This document shows, piece by piece, positions 54,758-64,000 of a stretch of 64,000 nucleotides of DNA. Each line of letters opens with the position of its first letter. Positions within the stretch are counted from its first letter, which is position 1. The translations under genes and the position numbers were made by a program. The stretch is from assembly GCF_028687615.1 (NCBI RefSeq), contig NZ_JAQTZU010000015.1, positions 28,177-92,176 of the forward strand, written 5' to 3'. Source of the stretch: Methylovulum sp. GTDB taxonomy: Bacteria; Pseudomonadota; Gammaproteobacteria; Methylococcales; Methylomonadaceae. The notes below the pieces were generated by a model. That model was not told the origin of the DNA and did not search any database. It was given only the letters and a program-made list of their open reading frames with translations.

Positions 54758-54852
54758 GTCCACGAAAATCACGAAAAGCACGAAAAATACGAAAAATACG
54801 AAAAAATACGTCTCCAAGTTATTTTTTCGTGATTTTCGTGATTTTCGTGGAC
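54758..54852. repeat. Inverted repeat of the CCACGAAAA family
   Basis: Perfect 20-bp arms at 54758-54777 and 54833-54852 (GTCCACGAAAATCACGAAAA and its complement) flank short direct repeats of ACGAAAAAT. It belongs to the dispersed family that includes the 9-bp tandem array at 38377-38511. It lies in the 308-base gap before serA, in which I see nothing else. Confidence 0.8.
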
Positions 54853-55010
54853 TATAGTTTTTCTACGAATTAGATTTTTGATGGTATGTTCTTTCTCGAA
54901 AATCACCTTAAGCAACTTTGGCAACAACCAGAAGGAAGCAAAATTCCGAGATGATTACAAAGCTGGTAAACTAGGGCATTATTTAGTGCTTAAGCCCGTC
55001 ACAGCCACTC

Positions 55011-56594
55011 ATGAAAAAAATCCTGATTTCTGACAAATTAGCACCCGCCGGTATCCAGTATTTAAACGAACAAACGGATTTTGCCATCCATATCGAAACC
55101 GGGCTTGACGAAGCTGGCCTGTGCAAAATTATCGGCGAATACGATGTTTTGTTGATACGCAGCGACACCCAAGTCACCCCCGCCGTCTTACATGCCGCCA
55201 CCAACCTGAAGCTGATAGGCCGCGCCGGCATTGGCGTTGACAATGTCGATATTCCGCTCGCCACCGAACTGGGCATCATCGTCATGAACACGCCCGATGC
55301 CAATGCCACCACCACCGCAGAATTGGCGGTCGCGCACCTGATGTCACTTAGCCGCCATCTGCCGACCGCCGACCGTTCGGTACGCGCCGGCAAGTGGGAA
55401 CGCTCCAAACTGATGGGTACTGAGGTTGCACATAAGACGCTGGCGATACTGGGCTTTGGCACGATAGGCCGGATAGTCTCGCAACGCGGTTTGGGCATGC
55501 AAATGCACGTCATTGCATTCGACCCGTTTGTCGCACCAGAAATTTTTGCCGAATTGGGCGTTGAACCCGTCAGTTTGGATGATCTGGTCAGCCGCGCCGA
55601 TTATTTGACTTTGCACTGCCCGCTGATTGAAAAAACCCATAACATCATTGGAAGCAAACAATTTTCCATGATGAAAAAAGAAGCCATGATCATTAACTGC
55701 GCCCGTGGCGGCCTGATTGATGAAGCGGCGTTGTACTTGGCCCTGAAAAACGGGCAGATTGCCGGGGCCGCGCTGGACGTTTATGAAAACGAGCCGCCCG
55801 CCGGCTCGCCGTTGCTGGAACTGGACAATATCGTGTTCACGCCGCATTTGGGCGCGTCCACCAGCGAGGCGCAAGTCGCCGTCAGTGTCGAAATTGCCCG
55901 CCAAGCCGTGATGTTCCTGAAAACCGGCGAAGCGGTCAACGCCTTGAATTTGCCCAGGCTGTCCGCCGAAGAGCTGAAAAAATCCCATGAATTCATGAAC
56001 CTGGCGACGATTTTAGGCAAGATGCTGGTGGGATTAGTCCCGCAACCGCTGCAAAAAATCGAGGTCGCCACCTTTGGACGAGCTGCTGAAGTTGCGGTGC
56101 GCCCCATTTCCATTGCCGCCCTGGTCGGTGTGTTAAGCGGGCATGTCTCCACCACCGTCAACCGCGTCAACGCCGAAAATCTGGCTAAACGCCAAGGCAT
56201 CGCGCTGGTTGAATCCACTTCCCGCGAATCGCACGATTATATTTCGCTGATAAAAATAACCGGATTCTGTGCCGGCCAAACCCTCAGCCTGTCCGGGGCA
56301 TTATTGGGCGGCCGCCAGCCACGTTTGGTGTGCATCAACCATTTTGATCTTGAAGTCGTGCCGGAAGGCACTTTGCTGGTCACCCGCCATGACGACAAGC
56401 CCGGCGTAATTTCCGCGATCAGCGCGGTGCTGGGCAATGCCAACATCAATATTTCTAGGATGCAGGTCAGCACCGCCGATGACAACCAGGAAGCTATGGC
56501 GGTCATCAGCATCTCAGAAGCCTTGACCGAGGCGCTGTTACAACAAATCAGCGGACTTCCGCCCGTACATAACATCACGCAAATCACCTTATGA
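55011..56594 (+). CDS. serA: D-3-phosphoglycerate dehydrogenase
   Basis: SerA is the first enzyme of serine synthesis. The 527-residue long form has the N-terminal substrate domain, a Rossmann NAD site GFGTIGRIVSQRGLGM, RGGLIDE, catalytic HLGAS, then an intervening ASB domain and a C-terminal ACT domain (VTRHDDKPGVISAISAVLG) for serine control. In a type I methanotroph it also links to the serine-cycle side reactions. Its stop overlaps the serB ATG (ATGA). Confidence 0.96.
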   Translation: MKKILISDKLAPAGIQYLNEQTDFAIHIETGLDEAGLCKIIGEYDVLLIRSDTQVTPAVLHAATNLKLIGRAGIGVDNVDIPLATELGIIVMNTPDANATTTAELAVAHLMSLSRHLPTADRSVRAGKWERSKLMGTEVAHKTLAILGFGTIGRIVSQRGLGMQMHVIAFDPFVAPEIFAELGVEPVSLDDLVSRADYLTLHCPLIEKTHNIIGSKQFSMMKKEAMIINCARGGLIDEAALYLALKNGQIAGAALDVYENEPPAGSPLLELDNIVFTPHLGASTSEAQVAVSVEIARQAVMFLKTGEAVNALNLPRLSAEELKKSHEFMNLATILGKMLVGLVPQPLQKIEVATFGRAAEVAVRPISIAALVGVLSGHVSTTVNRVNAENLAKRQGIALVESTSRESHDYISLIKITGFCAGQTLSLSGALLGGRQPRLVCINHFDLEVVPEGTLLVTRHDDKPGVISAISAVLGNANINISRMQVSTADDNQEAMAVISISEALTEALLQQISGLPPVHNITQITL

Positions 56595-57232
56595 GCTTTG
56601 ACATCATTTGTTTCGACTTCGACAGCACCTTAAGCAAAATCGAAGGCATAGACGAACTTGCTGCGCGGGTGGGTTTGGGCGAGGCGATGGCGAAACTGAC
56701 CGATGCCGCGATGAACGGCGAACTGCCGTTGGAAGCGGTGTACGGGCAGCGCCTGTCAATGATCAAACCTGATCAGGACAGCATCAACTGGCTCGCGGAT
56801 TTGTACATCGCCGAGCAAGTGGCAGGAGTCAATGAGGTATTCGCGCGATTATCTTCAATCGGCAAGCAGGTGCACATCATCAGCGGCGGCCTGCTCCCCG
56901 CCATATTGCCGCTGGCCCGGCAATTGGGAGTGCCTGACGAGCGTGTCCATGCCGTAGACATTTATTTCCATGACGATGGCAGCTACCGTGATTATCAACA
57001 AGCCTCGCCATTGGCCCGAAACGGCGGTAAAGCCGAAGTTTGCAGCCAATTATGTGTAGACGGGGCAACAATGGTTATGGTGGGCGACGGCAAAACCGAT
57101 ATGGAAGCCAAGCAGGCAGGGGCTTACACGATTGGTTTTGGCGGCGTCGTTGACCGCGCCATCGTGCGGGAATTGGCGGATGTTTATGTCCACGAAGCCG
57201 ATTTGCGGGCGGTGTTAAACCACCTGCTCTAA
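56591..57232 (+). CDS. serB: Phosphoserine phosphatase (SerB-type HAD)
   Basis: This enzyme completes serine synthesis by hydrolysing phosphoserine. The 213-residue HAD protein has CFDFDSTLSKIEGIDELA (nucleophile Asp-x-Asp), HIISGGL (motif II Ser), and VMVGDGKTDMEAK (metal Asp). It lacks the N-terminal ACT extension of E. coli SerB, as in many short bacterial forms. Translational overlap with serA supports the assignment. Confidence 0.9.
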   Translation: MSFDIICFDFDSTLSKIEGIDELAARVGLGEAMAKLTDAAMNGELPLEAVYGQRLSMIKPDQDSINWLADLYIAEQVAGVNEVFARLSSIGKQVHIISGGLLPAILPLARQLGVPDERVHAVDIYFHDDGSYRDYQQASPLARNGGKAEVCSQLCVDGATMVMVGDGKTDMEAKQAGAYTIGFGGVVDRAIVRELADVYVHEADLRAVLNHLL

Positions 57233-57240
57233 GCCTAGCT

Positions 57241-57386
57241 ATACTCTGAACGTTCACGTTTTCGGTTTTTTTAGGTAGGGTACGCTGTGCGTACCTTTAA
57301 AAATCATCATAAAATCAATGCAAAAGGTACGCACAGCGTACCCTACGATGGATTGCAGAAACCGAAAACGTGACCGTTTGAAGTAT
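57241..57386. repeat. Double inverted-repeat element after serB
   Basis: The outer arms 57241-57268 and 57359-57386 match at 24 of 28 positions (…CACGTTTTCGGTTT). The inner arms 57275-57297 and 57324-57346 are a perfect 23-bp inverted repeat containing GGTACGCTGTGCGTACC-like sequence. The outer arm also resembles 724-746. The element fills most of the 306-base serB/SPFH gap and may act as a terminator. Confidence 0.8.
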
Positions 57387-57538
57387 AAGTTGTGCGTAGC
57401 TTTGCAACATCATGTCCATATATGTGCAAAAAGATGCGTACTCAGCCTCTGAGGATGCAGCACAGCCTGATGAATAAGGACATTCACCCGTCACCAACTG
57501 ATACCGTGATTTTCTTATCTTACCCATGAGGAACTGCA

Positions 57539-58810
57539 ATGCTTGACGAAACCTTAAAGAAGTTGCTGTTGAAAAATGCGTTTTATGCCGCGATTGGCCT
57601 AGCTGCTCTAATTGTTGTGAACTTATGTTTTGGTATCAACGATGCGGGGGAACGGACGGTGGTCCAGTATCCGACCGGGCAACTGTTCGTCAAATTCTCG
57701 CCCGGCATTTACTTTAAAGGTTTTGGCAACACGGAAATTTATTCCGATGTCGCCACTTATGATTTCGACAAGGGCGGTTCTGCGGGCAAAGAAAACGAAA
57801 GCAGCCTGAAAGCAATCGGTGTTGCCGTCCGCTATCAGGACGGCGGCACCGGGACGGTGTTTGGCAAGGCGCGTTTTGCCTTGCCGACGGATGACGAAAC
57901 CATGATCCGTCTGCACAAGGATTTCCGCAACAAAAACGCCGTCGCGGAAAAATTGATCCGCACAGTGACGGAAGAGTCCATGAATCTCACGGCAGGACTG
58001 ATGACTTCCGAGGAAGCCTACGCCGAAAAACGCGGCATATTCACCCAGTGGGCGGAACAGCAAGTCGCATCGGGCAAGTTTTTCACCGAACTGAAATCCG
58101 TTGTGGAAAAACAGGAAGCCACCAACGAACATTTGACCCGCAATATCCCGGTCATCAAATACGGCGCGGATGGTTTGCCATTGCAACACTCCAGCGATTT
58201 TAAGATGTATGGCATTAAGGTCAATGGCTTCCAATTGACCGACTGGGATTTTGAGAAGAAAACCCTAGACCAAATCTCGCGCAAACGCGAAGCGACAATG
58301 GGCATCATCACCGCCAAAGCCGATGCCGAACGGGCGCGCCAAGAAGCCTTGACCGCCGAAGAGCAAGGCAAGAAAAATGTCATGGTTGACCGTTACACCA
58401 AGGAACAGGAAAAAATCCAGGCCGTCGTCGATGCCGAAAAAGAAAAGGAAGTCGCCGTCACCAAAGCCACGCAAGCGGTGTTGGTCGCCGAACAGGGCAA
58501 GCTGGAAGCCGAACAGAAACGGCTCGCGGCGATAGCCTATAAACAGGAGCAAATCCTGCGCGGCGAAGGTGATGGTGAATACAAGCGTTTGGTGATGAGT
58601 GCCGACGGCGCGTTGGCCACCAAGCTCGAAGCGTGGAAAACCGTGCATATCCGTTACGCCGAAGCCATAGAAAAACAAAAATGGGTGCCGGAAATCCAAA
58701 TGGGCGGCAATGCCCAAAGCGGCGGCAGTGCGGCGAACGATTTGATTGAATTGCTCAAAGCCCAAACCGCCAAAGAACTTAAGCTGGACATGAGCGTCAA
58801 GGGCAATTAA
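57539..58810 (+). CDS. SPFH/band-7 family membrane protein
   Basis: The 423-residue protein has one N-terminal membrane segment (about residues 13-32, NAFYAAIGLAALIVVNLCFG), a prohibitin-like SPFH domain (ERTVVQYPTGQLFVKFSPGIYF…), and a long Ala/Glu/Lys/Gln-rich coiled coil (about 255-345) typical of band-7 oligomers that organise membrane microdomains. It is unlike HflK/C in context. It precedes yebC by 51 bases. Specific role unknown. Confidence 0.85.
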   Translation: MLDETLKKLLLKNAFYAAIGLAALIVVNLCFGINDAGERTVVQYPTGQLFVKFSPGIYFKGFGNTEIYSDVATYDFDKGGSAGKENESSLKAIGVAVRYQDGGTGTVFGKARFALPTDDETMIRLHKDFRNKNAVAEKLIRTVTEESMNLTAGLMTSEEAYAEKRGIFTQWAEQQVASGKFFTELKSVVEKQEATNEHLTRNIPVIKYGADGLPLQHSSDFKMYGIKVNGFQLTDWDFEKKTLDQISRKREATMGIITAKADAERARQEALTAEEQGKKNVMVDRYTKEQEKIQAVVDAEKEKEVAVTKATQAVLVAEQGKLEAEQKRLAAIAYKQEQILRGEGDGEYKRLVMSADGALATKLEAWKTVHIRYAEAIEKQKWVPEIQMGGNAQSGGSAANDLIELLKAQTAKELKLDMSVKGN

Positions 58811-58861
58811 TCAGAAATATCAAGATCATCAATTTTTTAACCGTTCTTTTAGAGGGAAACA

Positions 58862-59608
58862 ATGGCTGGACACAGTAAATGGGCGAACATCAAGCACCGT
58901 AAAGCGGGGCAAGATGCCAAACGCGGGAAAATTTTCACCAAAATGCTGCGCGAAATCGGCGTTGCCGTAAAAACCAGCGGCCCAGACCCTGCCAGCAACC
59001 CATCGTTACGGACGGCGATAGACAAAGCCTTAGGCGCGAACATGCGCCGCGACACCATCGACAACACCATCAAAAAAGCCTCTGGCGCATTAGATGGCGC
59101 GAATTATGAAAATATCCGTTATGAAGGCTACGGTCCCGGCGGCACGGCGATTATCGTCGATTGCCTGACCGACAACCGCAACCGCACTGTCGGCGAAGTC
59201 CGCCATGCCTTCACCAAAGCGGGCGGCAACTTGGGTACGGACGGTTCGGTCGCCTACCTGTTCAGCAAGCTCGGCATCCTCAGCTACGCGCCGTCCGTGG
59301 ATGAAGACGCGCTGATGGAAGCGGCTTTGGAAGCGGGCGCAGATGATGTCATCACCAACGATGACGGTTCGGTCGATGTCATGACGACACCAGAGAATTA
59401 TCTGAACGTAAAAGACGCGCTGGTCGCCGCTGAATTTACACCTGACAACGCTGAAGTGACGATGCAAGCCTCGACAATGGTCGATCTGGATGCCGAAACG
59501 GCGGAAAAAATGCTGAAACTCATCGACCGTCTGGAAGATTTGGACGATGTGCAGAACGTTTATTCCAATGCCGATATTAGTGACGAGATTATGATGGGAC
59601 TGGAATAG
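58862..59608 (+). CDS. yebC: YebC/PmpR family regulatory protein
   Basis: The 248-residue protein begins [22 protein letters not shown] in YebC fashion and contains [23 protein letters not shown]. YebC homologues act as transcription regulators or aid translation of proline-rich stretches. A strong AGAGGGAAACA leader precedes the ATG. The order yebC-ruvC-ruvA-ruvB is standard in gammaproteobacteria. Confidence 0.96.
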   Translation: MAGHSKWANIKHRKAGQDAKRGKIFTKMLREIGVAVKTSGPDPASNPSLRTAIDKALGANMRRDTIDNTIKKASGALDGANYENIRYEGYGPGGTAIIVDCLTDNRNRTVGEVRHAFTKAGGNLGTDGSVAYLFSKLGILSYAPSVDEDALMEAALEAGADDVITNDDGSVDVMTTPENYLNVKDALVAAEFTPDNAEVTMQASTMVDLDAETAEKMLKLIDRLEDLDDVQNVYSNADISDEIMMGLE

Positions 59609-59739
59609 CACTGGACGCTAATTACCGGACAATTGTCCACCATTCCGATGGCTTGCCAGAATACAACCTACAAAAATGTGGCTACATTGCAATACAATTC
59701 CAATTCAACCACTACCCGACAGATAAATCCCCATCGCAA

Positions 59740-60234
59740 ATGAAAATCCTAGGCATAGACCCCGGCTCCAGGCTGACTGGTTACGGCATTATCGAACATG
59801 GCCCGCGTGGTTACCGTTATATAGCCAGCGGCTGTATACGCATCAGCGCCGATTATTTCCCGGACCGCTTGAAGCAAATATTCGATGGCATCTGCCAAAT
59901 CACCGAGCAGCACCAACCCGAACAAATGGCGATAGAACAAGTGTTTATGCACAAAAATGCCGATTCCGCGTTAAAATTAGGGCAAGCACGCGGCGCGGCG
60001 ATTTGCGCGGTGCAAAGCTTAGGCTTGCCAGTGTTTGAGTATGCGGCGCGGCAAGTCAAACAGGCCATTGCCGGCAAAGGCAGTGCCGACAAATTGCAAG
60101 TGCAGCACATGGTGAAAATATTGCTCAATATCCAAGGCGACTTGCAGATTGACGCCAGCGACGCGCTGGGCATCAGCCTCTGCCATGCCCACTACCAACA
60201 AACGGCGCAGCGTTTACAACAGGGTTATCAATGA
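59740..60234 (+). CDS. ruvC: Crossover junction endonuclease RuvC
   Basis: RuvC resolves Holliday junctions. I set the start at ATG 59740 ([16 protein letters not shown]), the conserved N-terminus with the first catalytic Asp; a frame open 29 codons further upstream is not conserved sequence. [21 protein letters not shown] and the C-terminal [14 protein letters not shown] (acidic catalytic residues) follow. 164 residues. The stop overlaps the ruvA ATG. Confidence 0.96.
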   Translation: MKILGIDPGSRLTGYGIIEHGPRGYRYIASGCIRISADYFPDRLKQIFDGICQITEQHQPEQMAIEQVFMHKNADSALKLGQARGAAICAVQSLGLPVFEYAARQVKQAIAGKGSADKLQVQHMVKILLNIQGDLQIDASDALGISLCHAHYQQTAQRLQQGYQ

Positions 60235-60827
60235 TCGGTTTTTTACGCGGTAAACTGGTGCAAAAAGCACCGCCGTTATTAATCTTGGATGTACAAGGGA
60301 TCGGTTATGAAATCGAAGCCCCGATGACGACATTTTATGAATTGCCGCTGGTCGGCGCGGAAGTCACCTTGCACACGCATTTGGTGATACGCGAAGACGC
60401 GCATAGCCTGTTCGGTTTTTTAAAGGCAGCCGACCGCACCCTATTCAGGGCATTGATCAAAGTCAACGGAGTCGGCCCCAAACTTGCTTTAACAATTCTA
60501 TCGGGACAAAGTGCCGAAGAATTCCACCGCTGCATCCAAAATAACGACACGCTAGCCTTGGTGCGTTTGCCGGGAGTGGGCAAAAAAACCGCCGAACGCC
60601 TAGTGATTGAAATGAGCGACCGCCTGCCTGATTTGGGTCAGGACGGCTCATTAACTGTTCCAGTAACAACACCTTTGCTAAGCCATCCCAAACAGGAAGC
60701 CATCAGCGCCTTGTGTTCCTTGGGCTATAAACCGATAGACGCCAACAAAATGGTGCAAAACATCAATGCCGAAGGCAAAAGCTGCGAAAACATCATCCGT
60801 CTGGCCTTACAAGGCGCAGTCAAATGA
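60231..60827 (+). CDS. ruvA: Holliday junction branch migration protein RuvA
   Basis: RuvA binds the four-way junction and loads RuvB. The 198-residue protein has the OB-fold start [15 protein letters not shown], helix-hairpin-helix motifs [15 protein letters not shown] and [15 protein letters not shown], and the C-terminal RuvB-contact domain ([14 protein letters not shown]). It overlaps ruvC and ruvB by four bases each. Confidence 0.96.
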   Translation: MIGFLRGKLVQKAPPLLILDVQGIGYEIEAPMTTFYELPLVGAEVTLHTHLVIREDAHSLFGFLKAADRTLFRALIKVNGVGPKLALTILSGQSAEEFHRCIQNNDTLALVRLPGVGKKTAERLVIEMSDRLPDLGQDGSLTVPVTTPLLSHPKQEAISALCSLGYKPIDANKMVQNINAEGKSCENIIRLALQGAVK

Positions 60828-61858
60828 TTGAAAGTGCCCGCGTCATCACCGCCAACAGCCACTTGGACGAAGAACGCCAAGACCGCGCCATCCGCCCGAA
60901 ACGCCTCGCCGAGTATGTCGGACAAAAAGAACTCTGCCTACAAATGGAAATATTTATCCAAGCAGCAACGGCGCGTAAGGAGGCCCTGGATCATGTGCTG
61001 ATCTTCGGCCCGCCGGGCTTGGGCAAAACCACGCTGGCAAATATAATCGCGGCGGAAATGTGTGTTAAGATTCGCCAGACATCCGGCCCCGTGCTCGAAA
61101 AAGCGGGCGATTTGGCGGCTTTGTTGACCAATCTCGAAGCCCATGACGTGTTGTTTATTGACGAAATCCACCGTTTGAGTCCGGCGGTTGAAGAAATCCT
61201 GTATCCGGCGATGGAAGATTACCAGCTCGATTTGATGATCGGCGAAGGCCCCGCCGCCCGCTCCATCAAGCTCGATTTGCCGCCGTTCACGTTAGTCGGC
61301 GCAACCACCCGCGCAGGTTTGCTGACCTCACCTTTGCGGGATCGTTTTGGCATCGTCCAGCGACTGGAGTTTTACACATTGGATGAATTGACCAGCATCA
61401 TTTTGCGCTCGGCTAAGGTGTTAGGCATCAGCATGGAAGCCCACGGCGCATTTGAAATCGCCCGCCGTTCACGCGGCACACCGCGTATCGCCAACCGATT
61501 ATTAAGAAGGGTGCGGGATTTTGCCGAAGTCAAAAGTAACGGCATCATCACCGACACCATCGCCATGCAGGCTTTGGATATGCTCAAGGTCGATAGCAAC
61601 GGCTTCGACACGCTGGATAGGAAATTATTGCTGGCTATGATTGAAAATTTCGCTGGCGGCCCGGTCGGCTTGGACACTCTGGCGGCCGCCATCAGCGAAG
61701 AGCGTGGCACGATTGAAGATGTCCTGGAGCCGTATTTGATGCAGCAGGGATTCATCATGCGCACACCGCGCGGCCGCGTCGTCACCCAACACGCTTATAC
61801 CCATTTTGGTTTGCCCGTGCCGAAAACACCTGGCATTTCCGCTGATTTGTTTGAATAA
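60824..61858 (+). CDS. ruvB: Holliday junction helicase RuvB
   Basis: This is the AAA+ motor of branch migration. The 344 residues include [14 protein letters not shown], Walker [16 protein letters not shown], Walker [12 protein letters not shown] and sensor [18 protein letters not shown]. The winged-helix C-terminus ([17 protein letters not shown]) binds DNA. Part of the ruvCAB operon. Confidence 0.97.
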   Translation: MIESARVITANSHLDEERQDRAIRPKRLAEYVGQKELCLQMEIFIQAATARKEALDHVLIFGPPGLGKTTLANIIAAEMCVKIRQTSGPVLEKAGDLAALLTNLEAHDVLFIDEIHRLSPAVEEILYPAMEDYQLDLMIGEGPAARSIKLDLPPFTLVGATTRAGLLTSPLRDRFGIVQRLEFYTLDELTSIILRSAKVLGISMEAHGAFEIARRSRGTPRIANRLLRRVRDFAEVKSNGIITDTIAMQALDMLKVDSNGFDTLDRKLLLAMIENFAGGPVGLDTLAAAISEERGTIEDVLEPYLMQQGFIMRTPRGRVVTQHAYTHFGLPVPKTPGISADLFE

Positions 61859-61866
61859 ACCCAGCC

Positions 61867-62277
61867 ATGAAGCAAGCCTCGTTTTTATGGCCTATACGGG
61901 TTTATTACGAAGACACCGATGCCGGTGGCGTGGTGTTTTACGCCAATTACCTGAAATTTTTTGAACGCGCGAGGACTGAAATGCTCAGGTCTATGGGCCA
62001 TGAGCAAGACCAGTTGCGGGCAAGCGAAGGCATACTCTTTGTCGTGCGTTCGGTGCAAGTTGACTATTTAAGCCCCGCCCGATTTAATGACATGTTGCAA
62101 ATCAGTGCGGAAGTGACGCTAGTTAAAAATGCCAGCCTGACGTTTGCACAAGCCGTCGCCCGTGGCGATGAAGTCTTGGCGACTGGCCTGATCCGCATTG
62201 CCAGCCTCGATGCCGACACCTTCCGCCCCAAAGTTATTCCTAAATATTTACTAGAGCAGTTAAAGAATGAACACTGA
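61867..62277 (+). CDS. ybgC: Tol-Pal associated acyl-CoA thioesterase YbgC
   Basis: This is a hot-dog-fold thioesterase of 136 residues. The signature VYYEDTDAGGVVFYANYLKFFERARTE carries the catalytic Asp. It is the usual first gene of the tol-pal operon, overlapping tolQ by 11 bases here. Confidence 0.95.
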   Translation: MKQASFLWPIRVYYEDTDAGGVVFYANYLKFFERARTEMLRSMGHEQDQLRASEGILFVVRSVQVDYLSPARFNDMLQISAEVTLVKNASLTFAQAVARGDEVLATGLIRIASLDADTFRPKVIPKYLLEQLKNEH

Positions 62278-62944
62278 TTTATCGATTTTCCATTTAATCA
62301 CCGAAGCCAGCTTTGTCGTCCAATTTGTCATGCTCGTCCTAGCCGCCGCATCGCTGGCTTCCTGGACGTTTATTTTCGCCAAGCGCAAAGAACTGAACCG
62401 TGCCGTTGAAATTACCGACGAATTTGAAGAACAATTCTGGTCTGGCGTCCCTTTAGCCGATTTGTACCGGAAATTGTCCGCCAAAGATTTTGAGCCGGAA
62501 GGCATAGAAAAAATCTTTCTCGCAGGCTATAAGGAATTTTCCAGGATGCGCCAGAGCGGCAATGTCGAAGCGATGGTGCAAGTGGAAAGCGCGCAACGCG
62601 CCATGCGCATCGAATTGTCCCGCGAATTGGACCGCCTCGATGAACACCTGTCCTTCCTCGCCACCGTCGGCTCCATCAGCCCTTACATCGGCTTGTTCGG
62701 TACGGTTTGGGGAATTATGAACTCGTTTATGTCGCTGGGCAGCGTCAAACAAGCCACGCTCGCACAAGTCGCCCCCGGCATTGCCGAAGCCCTGATCGCC
62801 ACCGCGATAGGTTTGTTTGCCGCGATTCCGGCTGTGATTGCCTACAACCGGTTTTCCACCCGTCTGGATCGTCTGACAGGCCGTTACGAACTGTTTGTTG
62901 AAGAATTTGTCGTGTTATTGCAAAGGCAGGCGCATAACAAATGA
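62267..62944 (+). CDS. tolQ: Tol-Pal energising protein TolQ
   Basis: TolQ and TolR form the proton-driven motor that powers the Tol-Pal outer-membrane constriction system. The 225-residue protein has three membrane spans (about 17-38, 135-157 and 170-192). The conserved GLFGTVWGIMNSF lies before span two, and APGIAEALIATAIGLFAAIPAVIAYN in span three. Overlaps ybgC and tolR. Confidence 0.96.
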   Translation: MNTDLSIFHLITEASFVVQFVMLVLAAASLASWTFIFAKRKELNRAVEITDEFEEQFWSGVPLADLYRKLSAKDFEPEGIEKIFLAGYKEFSRMRQSGNVEAMVQVESAQRAMRIELSRELDRLDEHLSFLATVGSISPYIGLFGTVWGIMNSFMSLGSVKQATLAQVAPGIAEALIATAIGLFAAIPAVIAYNRFSTRLDRLTGRYELFVEEFVVLLQRQAHNK

Positions 62945-63381
62945 GCAAATTCAGCAGAAAAAACGGCCGCCGGAAACCTATGGCGGAAATCAATGTCGTT
63001 CCTTACATTGACGTAACCTTGGTGTTGCTGATTATTTTTATGGTGACTACGCCGATGTTGCAAACGGGGGTTGATGTGGATTTACCCGAAGCCGAATCAA
63101 AAGCCGTGGGAAGCACCGACAATCCACCCATCATTATTTCCATCGATAAATCCGGTCAATATTCCATCAAGATTGATGACGGCGACAACGAACCCGTGCA
63201 AGCTGAAGCCATTACCGAATTGGTGATTGCCGCCTTGGCAAAAAAACCGCAAACCCAGGTCTATATCAGTGCTGATAAAACCGTTGAATATGGCAATGTC
63301 ATCACCGTCATGGCAAATTTAAAAAATGCGGGTGTAGACAAAGTTGGATTCAGCACTAAAGCGAAATCAGAAGACCAATAG
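62941..63381 (+). CDS. tolR: Tol-Pal energising protein TolR
   Basis: The 146-residue protein has a basic cytoplasmic start (SKFSRKNGRRKPMAEINVV) and one membrane span (VTLVLLIIFMVTTPM) with the proton-carrying Asp in PYIDV. A periplasmic ExbD-like domain follows. ATGA overlap with tolQ. Confidence 0.96.
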   Translation: MSKFSRKNGRRKPMAEINVVPYIDVTLVLLIIFMVTTPMLQTGVDVDLPEAESKAVGSTDNPPIIISIDKSGQYSIKIDDGDNEPVQAEAITELVIAALAKKPQTQVYISADKTVEYGNVITVMANLKNAGVDKVGFSTKAKSEDQ

Positions 63382-63385
63382 CGAA

Positions 63386-64000
63386 ATGGCTAGTCAAAGA
63401 CGATATTCCCGCTATTTCCTGCTGGCGTTAGCTTTACATCTAACCTTGCTGGTGTTGTTTACCTTAAGTGCGCTGCTCAAACCCCAACGGCCTGAACCAG
63501 AGCCTACGGAAGACATCATCCACGCCACGATGTTCGATGCGGCTGAAATAGAAGCGCAAGAACAGGCCATGAACGCCGCCAAAGCCGCCGAACAGCAAGC
63601 GGAGCAAGCAAAAATCGCCGAGCAACAAGCCCAAGAGCGAGCGGCACAAGCCGCCGAAGCCGCTACTGAACAGGCAAAAGCCGAAGCTATAGAAAAAGCG
63701 GCGGAAGCCGAGCAGGCAAAAGCCGAAGCTGCCGAAAAAGCCAAAGCCGAAAAAACTGAGCAAGCCAAAGCGGTAGCCGCTGAAAAAGCCAAGGCCGAAA
63801 AAGCAGAGCAAGCCAAAGCGGTAGCCGCTGAAAAAGCCAAGGCCGAAAAAGCAGAGCAAGCCAAAGCGGTAGCCGCTGAAAAAGCCAAGGCCGAAAAAAC
63901 CGAGCAAGCCAAAGCGGTAGCGGCTGAAAAAGCCAAGGCCGAAAAAGCCGAGCAAGCCAAAGCGGAAGCGGCTGAAAGAGCAAAGGCCGAAAAAGCTGAG
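63386..64000 (+). CDS. tolA: TolA, N-terminal part, continues beyond window
   Basis: TolA spans the periplasm linking TolQR to Pal and outer-membrane proteins. The frame starts MASQRRYSRYFLLALALHLTLL, one membrane helix, then a Pro/Glu linker and the long Ala/Lys/Glu-rich helical domain II. From about 63749 that domain contains about five near-perfect 48-bp repeats (16 residues: KAEKxEQAKAVAAEKA). At least 205 codons are present; the C-terminal domain III is outside the window. The start is five bases after tolR and has no strong ribosome site. Confidence 0.93.
   Translation, partial: MASQRRYSRYFLLALALHLTLLVLFTLSALLKPQRPEPEPTEDIIHATMFDAAEIEAQEQAMNAAKAAEQQAEQAKIAEQQAQERAAQAAEAATEQAKAEAIEKAAEAEQAKAEAAEKAKAEKTEQAKAVAAEKAKAEKAEQAKAVAAEKAKAEKAEQAKAVAAEKAKAEKTEQAKAVAAEKAKAEKAEQAKAEAAERAKAEKAE

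Noticed and set aside
63412..63960. Minus-strand frames rich in Ala-Cys-Ser-Phe over tolA
   Set aside because: They are antisense readings of TolA's Ala/Lys/Glu repeats.

Overview
The window looks like chromosomal DNA of a gammaproteobacterial (type I, Methylococcales-like) methanotroph. The main evidence is a complete ribulose monophosphate (RuMP) block on the minus strand: hexulose-phosphate synthase, phosphohexuloisomerase, transketolase, transaldolase and class II fructose-bisphosphate aldolase. An MxaD-like protein and a cluster of ordinary gammaproteobacterial housekeeping genes (ruvCAB-ybgC-tolQRA, serA, purB, relA, lolA-rarA, engB-cytochrome c4-dsbA) agree with this. I cannot name a species.

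Layout. 1-565: end of a ribosome-assembly GTPase (rbgA). 1044-6738: an AT-rich three-gene module of two dynamin-like GTPases separated by a small membrane protein. Its first gene starts with a (CACAG)n pentanucleotide tract that puts the start codons out of frame at the present repeat number, which is the signature of a phase-variable gene. Near-identical 33-bp repeats lie on both sides. 7083-7688: yfbR. 7779-15028: the RuMP cluster, which also holds two adjacent proteins built from 11 and 4 copies of a short motif of the form [T/S]GVxKY[L/M]. One of these has a signal peptide and a membrane segment. 15443-17907: NagD-like phosphatase and dihydroxyacetone kinase subunits DhaK and DhaL, which are unusually convergent.

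18199-28491: DUF815 ATPase, sulfatase, tsaE, nnr, a small conserved protein, a beta-propeller plus MxaD-like pair, and a PrsR-type sigma-54 regulator next to an asparagine-synthase homologue that lacks the usual Cys2. 28796-36213: relA, then a minus-strand signalling cluster (kinase-like/metallophosphoesterase fusion, Roadblock protein, Ras-like GTPase and two uncharacterised proteins), then suhB. 36774-47924: trmJ-cysE, thiD-thiE, dnaQ, deaD, PBP1b, lolA and rarA. 47925-49298: decayed DNA with a mobile-element-like inverted repeat and an RTX fragment. 49299-64000: engB, cytochrome c4, dsbA, purB, a sulfotransferase-SGNH fusion, serA-serB, an SPFH protein, yebC, ruvCAB, ybgC and tolQRA (tolA runs off the end).

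Repeats are abundant between genes: several families of small inverted-repeat elements (one with a clear 8-bp target duplication), a 15-copy 9-bp tandem array belonging to a dispersed family, and a 15-bp tandem array against a start codon. No tRNA, rRNA, CRISPR array or complete insertion sequence was seen. The two systems most worth pursuing are the phase-variable dynamin-like module and the repeat-motif proteins inside the RuMP cluster, which I infer could be a membrane-tethered scaffold for formaldehyde assimilation enzymes.
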